From Beroe forskalii (lineage: Eukaryota; Ctenophora; Nuda; Beroida; Beroidae), in NCBI GenBank assembly GCA_011033025.1, contig WFMF01000005.1, forward strand, positions 1,736,001 to 1,800,000: a stretch of DNA of 64,000 nucleotides, in the 5' to 3' direction. Positions 34,701 through 43,677 of the stretch are shown in pieces. Below the pieces are notes generated by a model that saw nothing but the letters and a program-made list of their open reading frames with translations, searched no databases and had not been told where the DNA came from. Position 1 is the stretch's first letter; each line of letters opens with the position of its first letter. Position numbers and translations under genes: made by a program.

Positions 34701-37493
34701 CTTCTCAATGAACATGTCCCCGTTGCCAAAAGCCTGCTCAGCCTCCCTGACACATGCCTGCAAAGGATTAGGGGAGGTATGTGAGAAGCAGTGAATTGTA
34801 GGTGATTTAGTGAGATAAGGGACCATATTCTGTTCATATTATAACGTCCGCCTTGGAGGATGAGAATGCATGCTTATCCACGAAAGCAGAACAAAGTCAA
34901 ATGATGGACGCGTTACTTTGTTAGATAAAACTGAGTCGTGTGAGTAGTGTAATAAAATTCTGATGCCATCCTACCTGGAAGCTCTCCTTGAGGTCCCTCA
35001 TGTCCCTCACGACCCGCATTCCCCTGCCTCCCCCACCGTGCACTGCTTTCAGCATGACGGGTAGCCCGTACCGCTCTGCGAAGTGACGGGCTCCCTCCAG
35101 ATCCACTGTGCTTTCAGACCTGGAGAGAAGAGATATTATCATATCATGTGGGTGCGAGGGAAGTTATTGATCGCGTCACACCACCCATTCTTCATATTAT
35201 GCTAATTATGTTTAAGAAAAGGACTGAAATCTTTAAATCAGTCATCAACTGCCTACTCTAGGAATATAGCCACATTCTCTCCATATAAAGAAACACATTC
35301 TCTCCATAGCTACAGAGACAATTGGAGAGATGAAATTACCCGGGTATGACAGGTAAGCCAGCCGCTATAGCCGTATCCCGGGCCAGGGTCTTGTCACCCA
35401 GGCCCTGCACTACAGACGAGGGAGGCCCCACGAAGTGTAGACCAGCCTCCTCCACCTTTCTGATGAATTCAGCGTTCTCTGACAGGAATCCGTATCCTGG
35501 GAATAGGGTGGGTGAGGAACATTGAATTGGTGGCTTGAAAGGGACAGCTAGGCGGGGGGGGGCCGAGAGCTAATTGGTAGGACCACATGCCAGTTAAGGG
35601 GTGGGTGACCCAGCGGGCTCGACCAGTTAGGGTCTGGACCCTATCTGGTAAAATTTTTTGCCAAAAGGGTCCACGCAACCATCTGACCAGTTAGATTTTG
35701 TTACCTAAGTGGCTATTTTCAGACCTAATTATTGTGGAAATTACCATTTTAATCGAAATTGAAACCAAAGAGATTCATTCTACCAGAAAACGCATGATAC
35801 AAGAAAGTGAGTTATGCTTTACCAATTTTGTGTTTATTTTTCATCGTGTATTCTATGTATACTGTATTATGTACATATCTATCACTCACACATAACTCAA
35901 TAATCAACATCATGAGACCTTATCAATCTCGAACTATATACCTGTCGTCTAACCATAACGTTGATGGGTCTTATGACATAGGCGCTCGAAATGATAGTGA
36001 AATAGATTAATAGGTACCGTTCATTCTTAATAATGATTCTGTGTTATTTTCGTTGTACTGCAATATCGATAGGATAGAGTGTTGGTTGTGATGAACTATA
36101 TAGTTATATTTAACAGAAAGTTGTTTGGTTTGGAGCTTTAAAATGTGATGTGTAAGTGATAATTATGAGATTGGAGAATTACTTATTTTGCACTTATTTT
36201 GCCATACGAAATTAAGTCTCGATAATTTATGCGATTTAATTGAGATATTAACATTATGAAATCAACATTAATTGGGTGGGTGGTTGTCGTCGATTTTGAC
36301 AAACCACTTAGGGTAAGAACCTAACTGGTGGGTGGGTGGGTCAAAATTTTGGCTTACCAGTTAGGTACCAAAATAGGCATGTGGTCCAGCCATTTAGCTC
36401 CCGGCCCTCCCCCGAGCTAGGGGGAGTAAATTAAACACGTGTGCTATCTATTTTAACACAGAATTCAAGTCCTTTACGCCAATATTCATCTCAGTATGAT
36501 ACATTATCTACATATCTCGCAGCCTCTAGGACTGAATTTCTCATCGCACCCGCATGCGATGTGAAAATATATCCCTCGAGGGCGCTATCCCGAGTGGGAT
36601 ATCAATGCCATACCAGAGGTCAGTAATTCATTGATTTACCACACACCTGGATGAATGGCCTCAGCGCCAGACCTCTGCGCTATTTCGATTATGGCATCCT
36701 GGTCCAGGTAAGCTCTAACAGGACTGTTACTATGACCCTTGATCTCGTAGCTCTCAGATGCCTGGAGGAGGAATGAGGAAGTTTCAAATGATTTAATGCC
36801 TCACATAATTCAAAGTTTTTTCCAGTTTCAATCGTCAAGCACTCTCTCAACTAAAATGGACCTCAGGCCCCTTGGCTTGCAAACCAGGAGGCCTGAAGTC
36901 CAACCAACCTTGCCTCTGTGCATACTGAATCTGTCCTCTGTTCCGTAGATGGCTACACTTGAGATGGACAGCTCATGGGCTGCCCGTATAACCCTGAAAT
37001 AGGGGTGGTGGGGTAAGCAACTGGTTATTGAATAGGAAGACTGAGATGGAAATAGAAGTATAAGCACAACGAATTGATAATGAAAGAGACTGTTGCGAGA
37101 ATGACTTTACCTGATAGCTATCTCGCTTCTATTGGCGACGAGCAGCTTTGAAATCGGGGTATGCTTCCACTTCTTCTTCAAACCCTTCGAGATATTACAC
37201 CGTAATTAATCAAATTTCAAAATGTTCCAATCAGCAATAATGGTGTTAATCTGCACTCAATATACACGGAGTTCATAGTAGGATCGAGTTAAATTCCCCC
37301 GGAAAATCATCTCTCACCAACCCACCTCTATCCGAGTGATATCTCTTGGTCCGATAGGTCCCACAGCACTGAAACTCCTGGCTCCTCCGTCCTGTGGCCA
37401 TGTCACTCGAGCTGCAGACAGCGAAGAAGTGAGAAGTTGCTGTCTGTCTAGGTGCTGTCTGCGGGACAGAATCACTCTCTTACATCGGAACAT
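22758..37493 (-). CDS. PC: Pyruvate carboxylase, biotin-carboxylase part (12 exons, incomplete)
   Basis: Exons on the minus strand: 37493-37326, about 37175-37111, 36993-36909, 36761-36647, 35496-35340, 35119-34975, 34757-34661, 34168-34070, 33906-33767, 32998-32897, 32147-32047 and 22876-22758. All have GT-AG borders and matching phases, giving about 464 residues. The N-terminus is Arg-rich and suits a mitochondrial presequence. Landmarks: [12 protein letters not shown], the ATP-grasp loop [10 protein letters not shown] (about 225-234), [19 protein letters not shown], and EVNPRIQ plus VEHTVTEE (about 351-365). These match pyruvate carboxylase better than propionyl- or methylcrotonyl-CoA carboxylase (VVEIAPA, MHRGK). 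The enzyme carboxylates pyruvate to oxaloacetate using biotin and ATP. The carboxyltransferase and biotin-carrier exons were not found below 22758, so the gene either continues beyond the window or is a fragment. LINE copy 2 lies antisense in the last intron. NRSE replaces the usual NRGE. Confidence 0.9.
22905..23083. repeat. TGACACCAGATGAAAG-type array in a pyruvate carboxylase intron
   Basis: Four near-identical 17-bp units (ACACCAGATGAAAGTG) are followed by more diverged TGACACC units. The array resumes at 31881-31965 after LINE copy 2, showing that the LINE landed in it. Confidence 0.8.
23059..27426 (+). CDS. LINE copy 2 ORF1: membrane-like N-terminus, AlkB-like domain, coiled coil, SGNH hydrolase
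   Basis: The intact ORF has 1,455 codons. The ATG at 23059 lies in the target-site repeat, so it is not the element's own start; the next in-frame ATG is at 23389 (residue 111). In order: hydrophobic N-terminus (about 15-50), a basic RNKR site (about 206), NVT/NTT glycosylation-type sites, one transmembrane-like helix (about 475-498), a region of AlkB-dioxygenase shape (about 620-810), a coiled coil (about 1040-1095), a low-complexity Ser/Gln/Arg stretch, and an SGNH hydrolase (about 1250-1440) with S1262 in TDSML, N1314 in GVND, and D1409 and H1412 in DGVH. Esterase domains are known in CR1-like ORF1 proteins. The AlkB-like region keeps SLGAPR and HSVP (H793) but lacks the iron-binding HxD and the final Arg. 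ORF2 starts 34 bp downstream in another frame. Confidence 0.82.
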   Translation: MTTVYSDTKFYTPHFTLYILLHFLCSASANLLTLTLLITGLLGPGFGSHRLPPEPCNTPISHHQGYGPPHNGTSELYISLDSVSIYSDTLLQYAQLHRDQPLRESTFQRTMNDSLWIVFEEEPEVDWHPPLISTLQQQRNTQRERFMDFTTLSTRLYGLPHPFIPTLAGAYSSQRTLYSWVRLEDEVELEQYRPPSVRRRQMRNKRQGTHKTNLRFLRSDFGYSAYSYRANYQYDSVLVAIHCNLYNSRLLIVKGDHPFLMLSRFDKIVQDSVYCTNVVIYEEYNTINYIKINSLEYVAFSKQLDWEMIMPYHEVLAKVFEPDQYFYIELNFDFCMQVEETLSFVFIRFINPSIRIFQNVTQLLINTTNDFILNVINWLTHFIYALLSLAESVCVRVTAELAHLGVPDLFTLPPSLFKAQVTAPHAHIPNLTSSKPECGSLSPRQNFRSMRVGRQSVSKPPMRYKNQSEPSGHHMLLYVVLLLISIAVMEFSFVFVNLQSIQSQRKPDVGLLDKSDVTWMSELLNPSLDVFMMEGVSGDSESDGARVSRTRPRSQPLLRPYLTPDQRISSRIRRYSQLSDVSGSSLSDRSSREPMIDKTAKDSETQETKKKKGTSNKAKFIGDEDGICYLDQKKKTSVFGYMNDFLNEGEADQLLSTIRSHIQKSSHADRDRAAPSTYDVTDLPEDNEDEVNFKEQMEFLKKKIEKSTEQVFDLASSIGKVVIRRLPRPKDHIPYEQLGGKDVNDPSPMVTLLSLGAPRTLSLKKGANVTHKVALHPGSLCTMAGKTTQFYKHSVPRVNDASDNEHLLLFFIGSPSGLTDVESDTSSTTSQSDVMPSETEPESEFDIREPESPVREFSLFAGAPEVVITPAVSDTDERDQHNQAPLNINLDGERVSDILAVADKSFTEDPSTKSIPNFEISATVPEKNSELVSPEGCERTIIHVEQPHHPYKSASSVSRPQLAPVSEASSTTFTASASRQSEHSQMKGDSRTLMMIEETLIEIKTGMQSFGDEIASLRREHDLLKPTPERKEKPARSTHSLEVEELKELWQQNLEKTDEVKQQLEARKLEIAAQEMKINELKDYFDNFRAELEKYSESAFFKEDSKLIKEIHEVVVGDEAQPESLADTEFNLPVITHQYQPLWSEIVMEPNSGSAREAPRSSQQGVPSNHQQSVPRSSQREVPQASAPAQEESSSSRRGAGFSMTNAVPRLPLPNVEPQQTQQPQQPAARSTRILRRAPSRPAPRREQSERRVFKTVLITDSMLRHINQIDSLGVYHEMHQLNKRNTNGLLDSALQRQIQEIRPDFIYVHLGVNDIMQGASIRSIMHNFLKFKKFTDLLWGTQVTISLPVLTRDPELNEWLSELRYTLQEWVKEFEEPNEPRHTQKLLVSHNENFIRNGRPIQDFHSDDGVHFSSVGKNEILRNFRLHIHHLTKLQNSTPILTVGGRYVSTLQKR
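23084..31880 (+). mobile_element. LINE copy 2: about 8.8-kb non-LTR retrotransposon
   Basis: The element is flanked by an exact 39-bp direct repeat (23045-23083 and 31881-31919). It ends in short TAAACCTTG-type tandem repeats at 31851-31880, which serve as its 3' tail. It carries ORF1 (SGNH hydrolase) and ORF2 (apurinic endonuclease and reverse transcriptase). It lies in opposite orientation to the pyruvate carboxylase gene, inside an intron and within a TGACACC-type minisatellite. ORF1 is open from the 5' junction onward, which suggests 5' truncation. By domain content it belongs to the LINE groups whose ORF1 has an esterase, as known for CR1/L2-like elements. Clade assignment needs a tree. 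Confidence 0.88.
27461..31321 (+). pseudogene. LINE copy 2 ORF2: endonuclease and reverse transcriptase, frameshifted
   Basis: The first frame (27461-28813, 450 residues) encodes an apurinic/apyrimidinic-type endonuclease with [24 protein letters not shown] and HSDHCPL, all catalytic boxes present. A one-base change near 28790 moves the rest to another frame (to 30240). That frame carries the reverse transcriptase: [34 protein letters not shown] and WADD in place of the usual YADD. Further shifts near 30150, 30465 and 30845 separate the C-terminal region, which has [13 protein letters not shown] and a CTWCKL to HLLYECDLY zinc-knuckle-like end. The element can no longer make a complete ORF2 protein, although each break looks recent. 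Confidence 0.85.
33481..33620. repeat. Roughly 70-bp direct duplication in a pyruvate carboxylase intron
   Basis: Two adjacent, nearly identical copies of an AT-rich 70-bp segment (AATATGGTTGTCAAT start) lie between exons 9 and 10. A poly-A/T tract precedes them near 33210. No other feature is visible in this intron. Confidence 0.8.
35553..36414. mobile_element. G-run-ended non-autonomous DNA transposon in a pyruvate carboxylase intron (862 bp)
   Basis: The ends are CGGGGGGGGCCGAGAGCTAA and inverse TTAGCTCCCGGCCCTCCCCC followed by G, with about 38 bp of imperfect terminal inversion. A 7-bp duplication AGCTAGG flanks it (35546-35552 and 36415-36421). The interior is AT-rich, with GGGTGGGTG tracts near both ends, as in the element at 9107-9632. 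It lies between exons 4 and 5 and has no coding capacity. Confidence 0.8.
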
Positions 37494-38235
37494 GGCTCCT
37501 GACAGAAGTGGGATCCCCGGTTAAATGATGGTACTCCTAACGGTTGAACTGATGGAGAGCCCCCTCCAAAATGGTACTGCTAACGGTAGTGCTGATGGGG
37601 ATCCTCCTACAAAGATGATGCTTCTTCAGATGTTGCTACTGTTCCGCTCCTTTTTGGCTATGGATGGAAATGTTTTCTAGGTTATTTAACATAAGGTGAC
37701 ACAAAAAGTTACTAACAACACAGTACGTTATTCGTTATTATCGATGATTTGAAATTACACCTATCAATAGTTGAGATGCAAGACATATAAAAACAGCAGC
37801 GACAGAAGTACTATTTGATTCTAAAAATGGTATAACAACTGATATTCAATCCTCTGCAATTATATCATCGACAAAAGATACGATTTGACATATATTGAAT
37901 AATATGACTGCCGATAAATCGATTTCAATGAATTACCACAGATCACGTATTTCACCACTAGTTCCGAGAGCTCACCAATAAGGTAGATAAGAAATAGAAG
38001 ACGGCTCGCATAGCACACAAAATTTACGCAACCCTTCACGCCTTATCAAGTTATTATGTACAGTAAAAGCATACACAGCGTAAAATTATACCAAGGAATG
38101 GGAAGTAAGAGTTCTCATTTGAATTGGTTACTTATAATTTGATAAACGAGAATGGAAATTATAATCATCTGAATATTTTAATCAACTGGCATTATAGGCT
38201 TTGAACGACAGAAACATTATGTCCAGAAGGCCGGT
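37494..38235. other. Upstream region of pyruvate carboxylase
   Basis: This is the 5' flank of the pyruvate carboxylase gene. A short imperfect repeat (ATGGTACTGCTAACGGT-like, near 37525 and 37570) lies just before the start codon. The rest is AT-rich. No clear TATA box or CpG-rich block stands out. Confidence 0.4.
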
Positions 38236-38908
38236 TCAGGTGTAGAGGGTTAAATCGACGACCACATTATTTGGGTCCGATGACACTTGGCATAATGTCA
38301 TGGTAATATTTTGTATTTCATTGGGTTTAATAACGTCATAAACTAATTTAAAATATTTCATAACTTCAGGAGCGAATTTCAGCCCTAAATTCATCATTGA
38401 ACGTACTTTGTTGATGTAAAGCTCCACAGCACACAAGTTGCCACTTAAATTCGCACCTTGATTCGAAAATTCGCACTTTGAGTTCAGTCTACCAATAAAG
38501 TAGGAGCTGACACGGGACACTAAATGAGTTAGCAGGTGAAGATCTTTGTGCTACCGTCACCTGTGGAGGGGAACTAATTCTAGACGTCCAGATGGATACT
38601 AATTCTAGGGCTTCAGAACTTATTGCGCAATATGCAGCTGTGAAAATATCATTACATAAAATAAACGGAATTTGAATTGCATTTAATAAGTTTTGTTTTG
38701 TTGGTTTCGAAGCACCGTCTGTGTCAAGGACAAAAACTTCTTCGACAAATGCTGTTTCTGCTAATAAGGTAAAGATAATCATAAATGTTCGACAACTGTT
38801 CTTGCCAGTTTTTGCCAAAATTTCTGGCGACTTGTCAAATTTTAGCCTATACGTCTTATTATTTGATAAATTGAATGTTATTTGCGATTTGAATGCCACG
38901 AATATCAT
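38236..38908 (-). pseudogene. Unrecognised ORF with one frameshift at the palindrome edge
   Basis: Two minus-strand frames (38908-38489 and 38520-38236) read as one protein of about 220 residues if a single frameshift near 38515 is allowed. The joined product has hydrophobic patches (FMIIFTLLAETAF) and NLS/NIT glycosylation-type sites, and ends VVVDLTLYT. I do not recognise the family. Its first 40 bp lie inside the left palindrome arm and overlap the Cys-A exon on the other strand; the remainder is not present on the right side. It may be a broken gene, or the overlap may be fortuitous. Confidence 0.3.
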
Positions 38909-38912
38909 TCAG

Positions 38913-39630
38913 TGCGGGTGTGTTGGCCGGTGTTTGGTGTGCCGAGGATGATGGTGAGACACTGGCAGCTAGTGGTGGGTATTGTGAGGAGGTGGGCTAC
39001 GAGATCAGCGTCTACAACAGGTGGGTTGCAGGGGGATCGGTGGGTTCAAACTACAAAGTTGGTGGGTTTAAAGCTCTGTTATAAGTAGGACCAGGCCCGT
39101 AATTCCTGGGGGGGACAGGGGGGACTAGTCCCCCTCAGTTTTTTGGTAGATTGCTGGAAAAGTGCTCAAAATTCGATGAAAAATCAAGATTTTTAAAAAA
39201 TTTCGCCTGCGGCGGCATGTCTGCCACTTTTTACCATGTCCCCTCCAATTTTTCTTTTCAAATTACGGCCCTGAGTAGGACCGAGGGGGAGGGGAATCAA
39301 TGAGACGAGGAAATCTCTTAAAAAGCAACTGATTGAAATACTGAGGCTCCTAATCTGTGATATATGGTCACCTACTAATCTACTATACTCTGACCATAAC
39401 TCCCTCTCTCCAGCAAGTCGTACACTCACACGGCGTGCTGCCTCAAGGAGACCTCGCTGATGTGCAACCACTGGGACCTCCTCATTTCCTGTGGGTGCTG
39501 CAACCAGAGCAAGTACGATCACATGAACTGCTCCTGGTGGGGCTTCGGACAGTGCTACTGCTACAACGAAGCGGACGAGGACGCCCTCGGTCTACCACAC
39601 CCCTTCCAAGATGTGGTGTGGAGAGACTAA
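38913..39630 (+). CDS. Cysteine-rich protein Cys-A, left-arm copy
   Basis: Two exons are visible: 38913-39020 (acceptor ATCATTCAG, donor GTGGGT) and 39414-39630, ending at TAA. Joined in phase they encode about 107 residues with VWCA, GGYCEEVGYEISVYN, then TACC, SLMC, SCGCC, MNC and GQCYCY: 11 cysteines. The end is LPHPFQDVVWRD, written in the first unit of the following minisatellite. The first exon starts with a split codon, so an upstream exon, probably with a signal peptide, is expected but was not found. An ATG at 38893 is an alternative start. The layout suggests a small disulphide-rich, probably secreted protein. I do not recognise the family; Cys-B (46059-46511) is a clear paralogue. 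The 393-bp intron contains a MITE. Confidence 0.7.
39092..39273. mobile_element. hAT-like MITE in the Cys-A intron (182 bp)
   Basis: The ends are CAGGCCCGTAATTCC and AATTACGGCCCTG, with an exact 8-bp duplication AGTAGGAC at 39084-39091 and 39274-39281. It is absent from the right arm, where a single AGTAGGAC (inverted, near 60930) marks the empty site. The ends match those of the 1-kb element at 6460-7465. Confidence 0.9.
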
Positions 39631-41806
39631 TGACTACCACACCCCTTCCAAGATGTGGTGTGGAGAGATTATACTAACACACCCCTTCCAAGATGTGGTG
39701 TGGAGAGACTAATGACTACCACACCCCTTCCAAGATGTGGGGTGGAGAGACTAGACTAGCACACCCCTTCCAAGATGTGGTGTGGAGAGACTAGACTACC
39801 ACACCTCTTCCAAGATGTGGTGTGGAGAGACTAGACTACCACACTCCTTCCAAGATGTGGTGTGGAGAGACAAGACTAGCACACCCCTTCCAAGATGTGG
39901 TGTTGAGAGACTAGTGACTACCACACACCTTCCAAGATGTGGTGTGGAGAGACTAGGCTACCACACCCCTTCCAAGATATGGTGTGTAGAGACTAGACTA
40001 CCACACCCCTTCCAAGATGTGGTGTGGAGAGACTAGACTACCACACCCCTTCCAAGATGTGGTGTGGAGAGACTAGACTACCACACCCCTTCCGAGATGT
40101 GGTGTGGAGGGACTAGACTACCACACCCCTTCCAAGATGTGGTGTTGAGAGACTAGTGACTACCAAACACCTTCCAAGATATGGTGTGGAGAGACTAGAC
40201 TACCACACCCCTTCCAAGATGTGGTGTGGAGAGACTAGACTACCACACCCCTTCCAAGATGTGGTGTGGAGAGACTAGACTACCACACCCCTTCCAAGAT
40301 GTGGTGTGGAGAGACTAGACTACCACACCCCTTCCAAGATGTGGTGCGGAGAGACTAATGACTACCACACCCCTCCCAAGATGTGGTGTGGAGAGACTAG
40401 ACTACCACACCCCTCCCAAGATGTGGGGTGGAGAGACTAGACTACCACACCCCTTCCAAGATGTGGTGTGGAGAGACTAGACTACCACACCCCTCCCAAG
40501 ATGTGGGGTGGAGAGACTAGACTACCACACCCCTTCCAAGATGTGGTGTGGAGAGACTAGACTACCACACCCCTTCCAAGATGTGGTGTGGAGAGACTAG
40601 ACTACCACACCCCTTCCAAGATGTGGTGTGGAGAGACTAGACTACCACACCCCTTCCAAGATGTGGTGTGGAGAGACTAGACTAACACACCCCTTCCAAG
40701 ATGTGGTCTTGAGAGACTAATGACTACTACACCCCTTCCAAGATGTGGTGTGGAGAGACTAGACTACCACACCCCTTCCAAGATGTGGTGTGGAGAGACT
40801 AGACTACCACACCCCTTCCAAGATGTGGTGTGGAGAGACTAGACTACCACACCCCTTCCAAGATGTGGTGTGGAGAGACTAATGACTACCACACCCCTTC
40901 CAAGATGTGGTGTGGAGAGATTAGACTACCACACCCCTTCCAAGATGTGGTGTGGAGAGACTAGACTACCACACCCCTTCCAAGATGTGGTGTGGAGAGA
41001 CTAATGACTACCACACCCCTTCCAAGATGTGGTGTGGAGAGACTAGACTACCACACCCCTTCCAAGATGTGGTGTGGAGAGACTAGACTACCACACCCCT
41101 TCCAAGATGTGGTGTGGAGAGACTAGACTACCACACCCCTTCCAAGATGTGGTGTGGAGAGACTAATGACTACCACACCCCTTCCAAGATGTGGTGTGGA
41201 GAGACTTGACTACCACACCCCTTCCAAGATGTGGTTTGGAGAGACTAGACTACCACACCCCTTCCAAGATGTGGTGTGGAGAGACTAGACTACCACACTC
41301 CTTCCAAGATGTGGTGTGGAGAGACTAGACTACCACACCCCTTCCAAGATGTGATGTGGAGAGACTAGACTACCACACCCCTTCCAAGATGTGGTGTGGA
41401 GAGACTAGACTACCACACCCCTTCCAAGATGTGGTGTGGAGAGACTAGACTACCACACCCCTTCCAAGATGTGGTGTGGAGAGACTAGACTACCACACTC
41501 CTTCCAAGATGTGGTGTGGAGAGACTAGACTACCACACTCCTTCCAAGATGTGGTGTGGGGAGATTAGACTACCACATCCCTTCCAAGATGTGGTGTGGA
41601 GAGACTAGACTACCACACCTCTTCCAAGATGTGGTGTGGAGAGACTAGACTACCACACCCCTTCCAAGATGTGGTGTGGAGAGACTAGACTACCACACCC
41701 CTTCCAAGATGTGGTGTGGAGAGACTAGACTACCACACCCCTTCCAAGATGTGGTGTGGAGAGACTAGACTACCACACCCCTTCCAAGATGAGGTGTGGA
41801 GAGACT
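39592..41806. repeat. 40-bp minisatellite, about 55 units, starting in the Cys-A coding tail
   Basis: The unit is CTACCACACCCCTTCCAAGA followed by TGTGGTGTGGAGAGACTAGA, with 43-bp variants that have CTAATGA or CTAGTGA. The first unit encodes the last residues and stop codon of Cys-A. Each unit has CCACACC and GGTGTGG arms that can form a hairpin. The right arm has only about 7 units (60306-60584). Open frames through the array are artefacts. Confidence 0.95.
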
Positions 41807-43327
41807 GAACATGATATATTGTACCTATTATTTCTTTAAAAATTATTTTTTTCCGAAATTTCAAGCATCTTTTTGTTGCAAAACTGACAGCCCTGATAAC
41901 ACAGGACAGCCAGGATAGCACGGGGTATCTGCAATTCTATGAATTGAATGCGGTAACTACTTATAGCTTCAAAGGTGAGAAAAATGTTAGCCAATGTCAA
42001 CTGCTAAGGTCATAGAGTCATAAATATCAACGAGCCAGGTATCATCATAAACTAATATCCAAACTGCTAAAATGCATTGTTTTTTCTCGGAAAAATGGCT
42101 TTTCATCTGCACAGTAAACACAAGTGCAGCAATATATTATCGAAATGTTTATGCCAGGAGAAGCAAGCACATATAAATAGTCAATAGCCATGATCATTCC
42201 AGAATATGGCACAGTGTGGAATAAGTATGATGTAATCAATCATGACTTGCAGTTGCATGGAGCAAATAGTTAAATAAAAATCCTAAAATAGATACATTGC
42301 ACTGTCAGATATTCTATTTCTAGAACTTGGAAGCGATATTGCAATTTTGTTGAATCTCTAGAATAAAGTGATATTGATATTTCATGATTTTAGAACTTTC
42401 GCGAACATCAAAATATAATTCATTTCTACATTTCTACTGGTTCACATGCTGGGTATGAATGTGCCAGAATATACCTAACTATTTAAGTATTTTATTTTTC
42501 GCTCAGATATGATTTCGCATTCATTTTTCCGTCCATTGCATTTTTAAATGTCAGTGGCCATCCATATTTATAGGATTGAAGGACGGCCGCAAAGAGAGGG
42601 GGGTGTTTGGCCAAATGCGGACTTCCGCAGTTATGAAAATTTTGGTCGATTTGACTACTTTTTCACTAGAAAGTTGCAGATTTTTTTAATTTTTTTTTAG
42701 ATTTTAGACATTGAGTCAAATAATAAATTTGATTCTGTCACTATATTTGAGAAAACATGCAAAAAATGATCACCCAAAAGATTTTGAATGAAAATGCGGA
42801 CATCCGGAGGGGTTATTCCAGGTTTTGGACGTGTACGGGGGGTCTAAAATAGCCGAAATTTTGCTGACGTCGTTTATGGATGACCCCTGAGCTGGTTAGT
42901 TATTTTTGTATGCCAACCCATCTTTTTTGAATTTAACTTTTAAAAGGTAAAAACGTTCTGAAAAATACAATAAAATACTCCCTACAATGAGACTTTTTAA
43001 ATCGTTTTGTTCTCGTGGTCGTAGATTTTATAAAGCACCCTAAAATTCAAGCTTTTCAGTAGCATTTTAATACACTAGAAAAAAATAAAATTATTTCGAA
43101 AAGCTAAAAATAAGAATTAAACGTCAAACTTCTTTATAGCTTTATTAACAAAAAACATACGTTCGAGAGGGGCAGGTCAGAGCTTGCAGCAGCACCTTTG
43201 TTTCCCCATGCTCACCACAATACTAAACATCTCTCAGCAAAACAAAGGACTAAGTGTTCTTAATCACTAGTGGTCGCCAGCTCAAATCACGCAACGCAAA
43301 CGCAGCAAAAACATACACAGAGACTAG
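41807..43327. other. Non-coding part of the left arm, 5' of the peptide gene
   Basis: AT-rich sequence that is well conserved in the right arm (58911-60300). At 42585-42900 there is a less AT-rich block with inverted TGCGGACTTCCGCA and GCGGACATCCGGAGG motifs, likely an old transposon fragment shared by both arms. The last 150 bp, directly before the TATA box, are also conserved and may hold regulatory sites. No gene is visible. Confidence 0.5.
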
Positions 43328-43335
43328 TATAAAAA
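43328..43335 (+). promoter_or_regulatory. TATA box of the left-arm peptide gene
   Basis: TATAAAAA followed by GGGCGGG lies 71 bp before the start codon and is conserved at the same place in the right arm. Transcription would start near 43358. A 10-codon upstream ORF (43370-43402) ends with its TGA overlapping the main ATG. Confidence 0.75.
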
Positions 43336-43398
43336 GGGCGGGCAAAAGTTTAGAGCTTCAGTGACAGGAATGGAGAGACTGCAAGAGCCTATGACAAG

Positions 43399-43677
43399 AT
43401 GAACAATGCACTTTCTCTAGTATCCTTCTGTCTGATTGGCGTGGTTCTCATCACATTAGTTCGCAGTGGCTCCATCGCAAGAGAACTCCCATCAAAAGAT
43501 GGAGTTGGACCAAACACGGATCTCACCAGAAGTCTAACGAAGAGGAACCCTGATTTGGACCCCATTAACCAGGATGTGTACGTGTTGTGGAACGCAGAGG
43601 AGGATCCGGCATTCGAGCCAGAAAACCATGGGGCTTACGTGCTCTTCGAGCAGGACGAATTGTCGGAGGAGAGATAG
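43399..43677 (+). CDS. Small secreted or neuropeptide-like precursor, left-arm copy
   Basis: The single-exon ORF of 92 residues begins with a strong signal peptide (LVSFCLIGVVLITLV core, probable cleavage after about residue 24-26). The mature part is acidic, with a KR dibasic site at about residues 48-49 and two related segments (NQDVYVLWNAEEDP and ENHGAYVLFEQDE). It has no cysteine outside the signal peptide. The clear TATA box, short leader, small size and dibasic site suit a secreted peptide precursor. I do not recognise the family, and receptor or role cannot be inferred. It lies between two cysteine-rich genes in the same orientation. Confidence 0.7.
   Translation: MNNALSLVSFCLIGVVLITLVRSGSIARELPSKDGVGPNTDLTRSLTKRNPDLDPINQDVYVLWNAEEDPAFEPENHGAYVLFEQDELSEER

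Noticed and set aside
22758..37493. Propionyl-CoA or methylcrotonyl-CoA carboxylase alpha subunit
   Set aside because: The same fold, but [12 protein letters not shown] and the [14 protein letters not shown] segment fit pyruvate carboxylase better.
39782..40036. 84-residue repeat-protein ORF in the minisatellite
   Set aside because: The 40-bp unit stays open in one frame by chance. Unit length changes (43 bp) break it and there is no start context.
39592..41806. CRISPR-like array
   Set aside because: Units are directly adjacent with no unique spacers, and the DNA is animal; it is a minisatellite.
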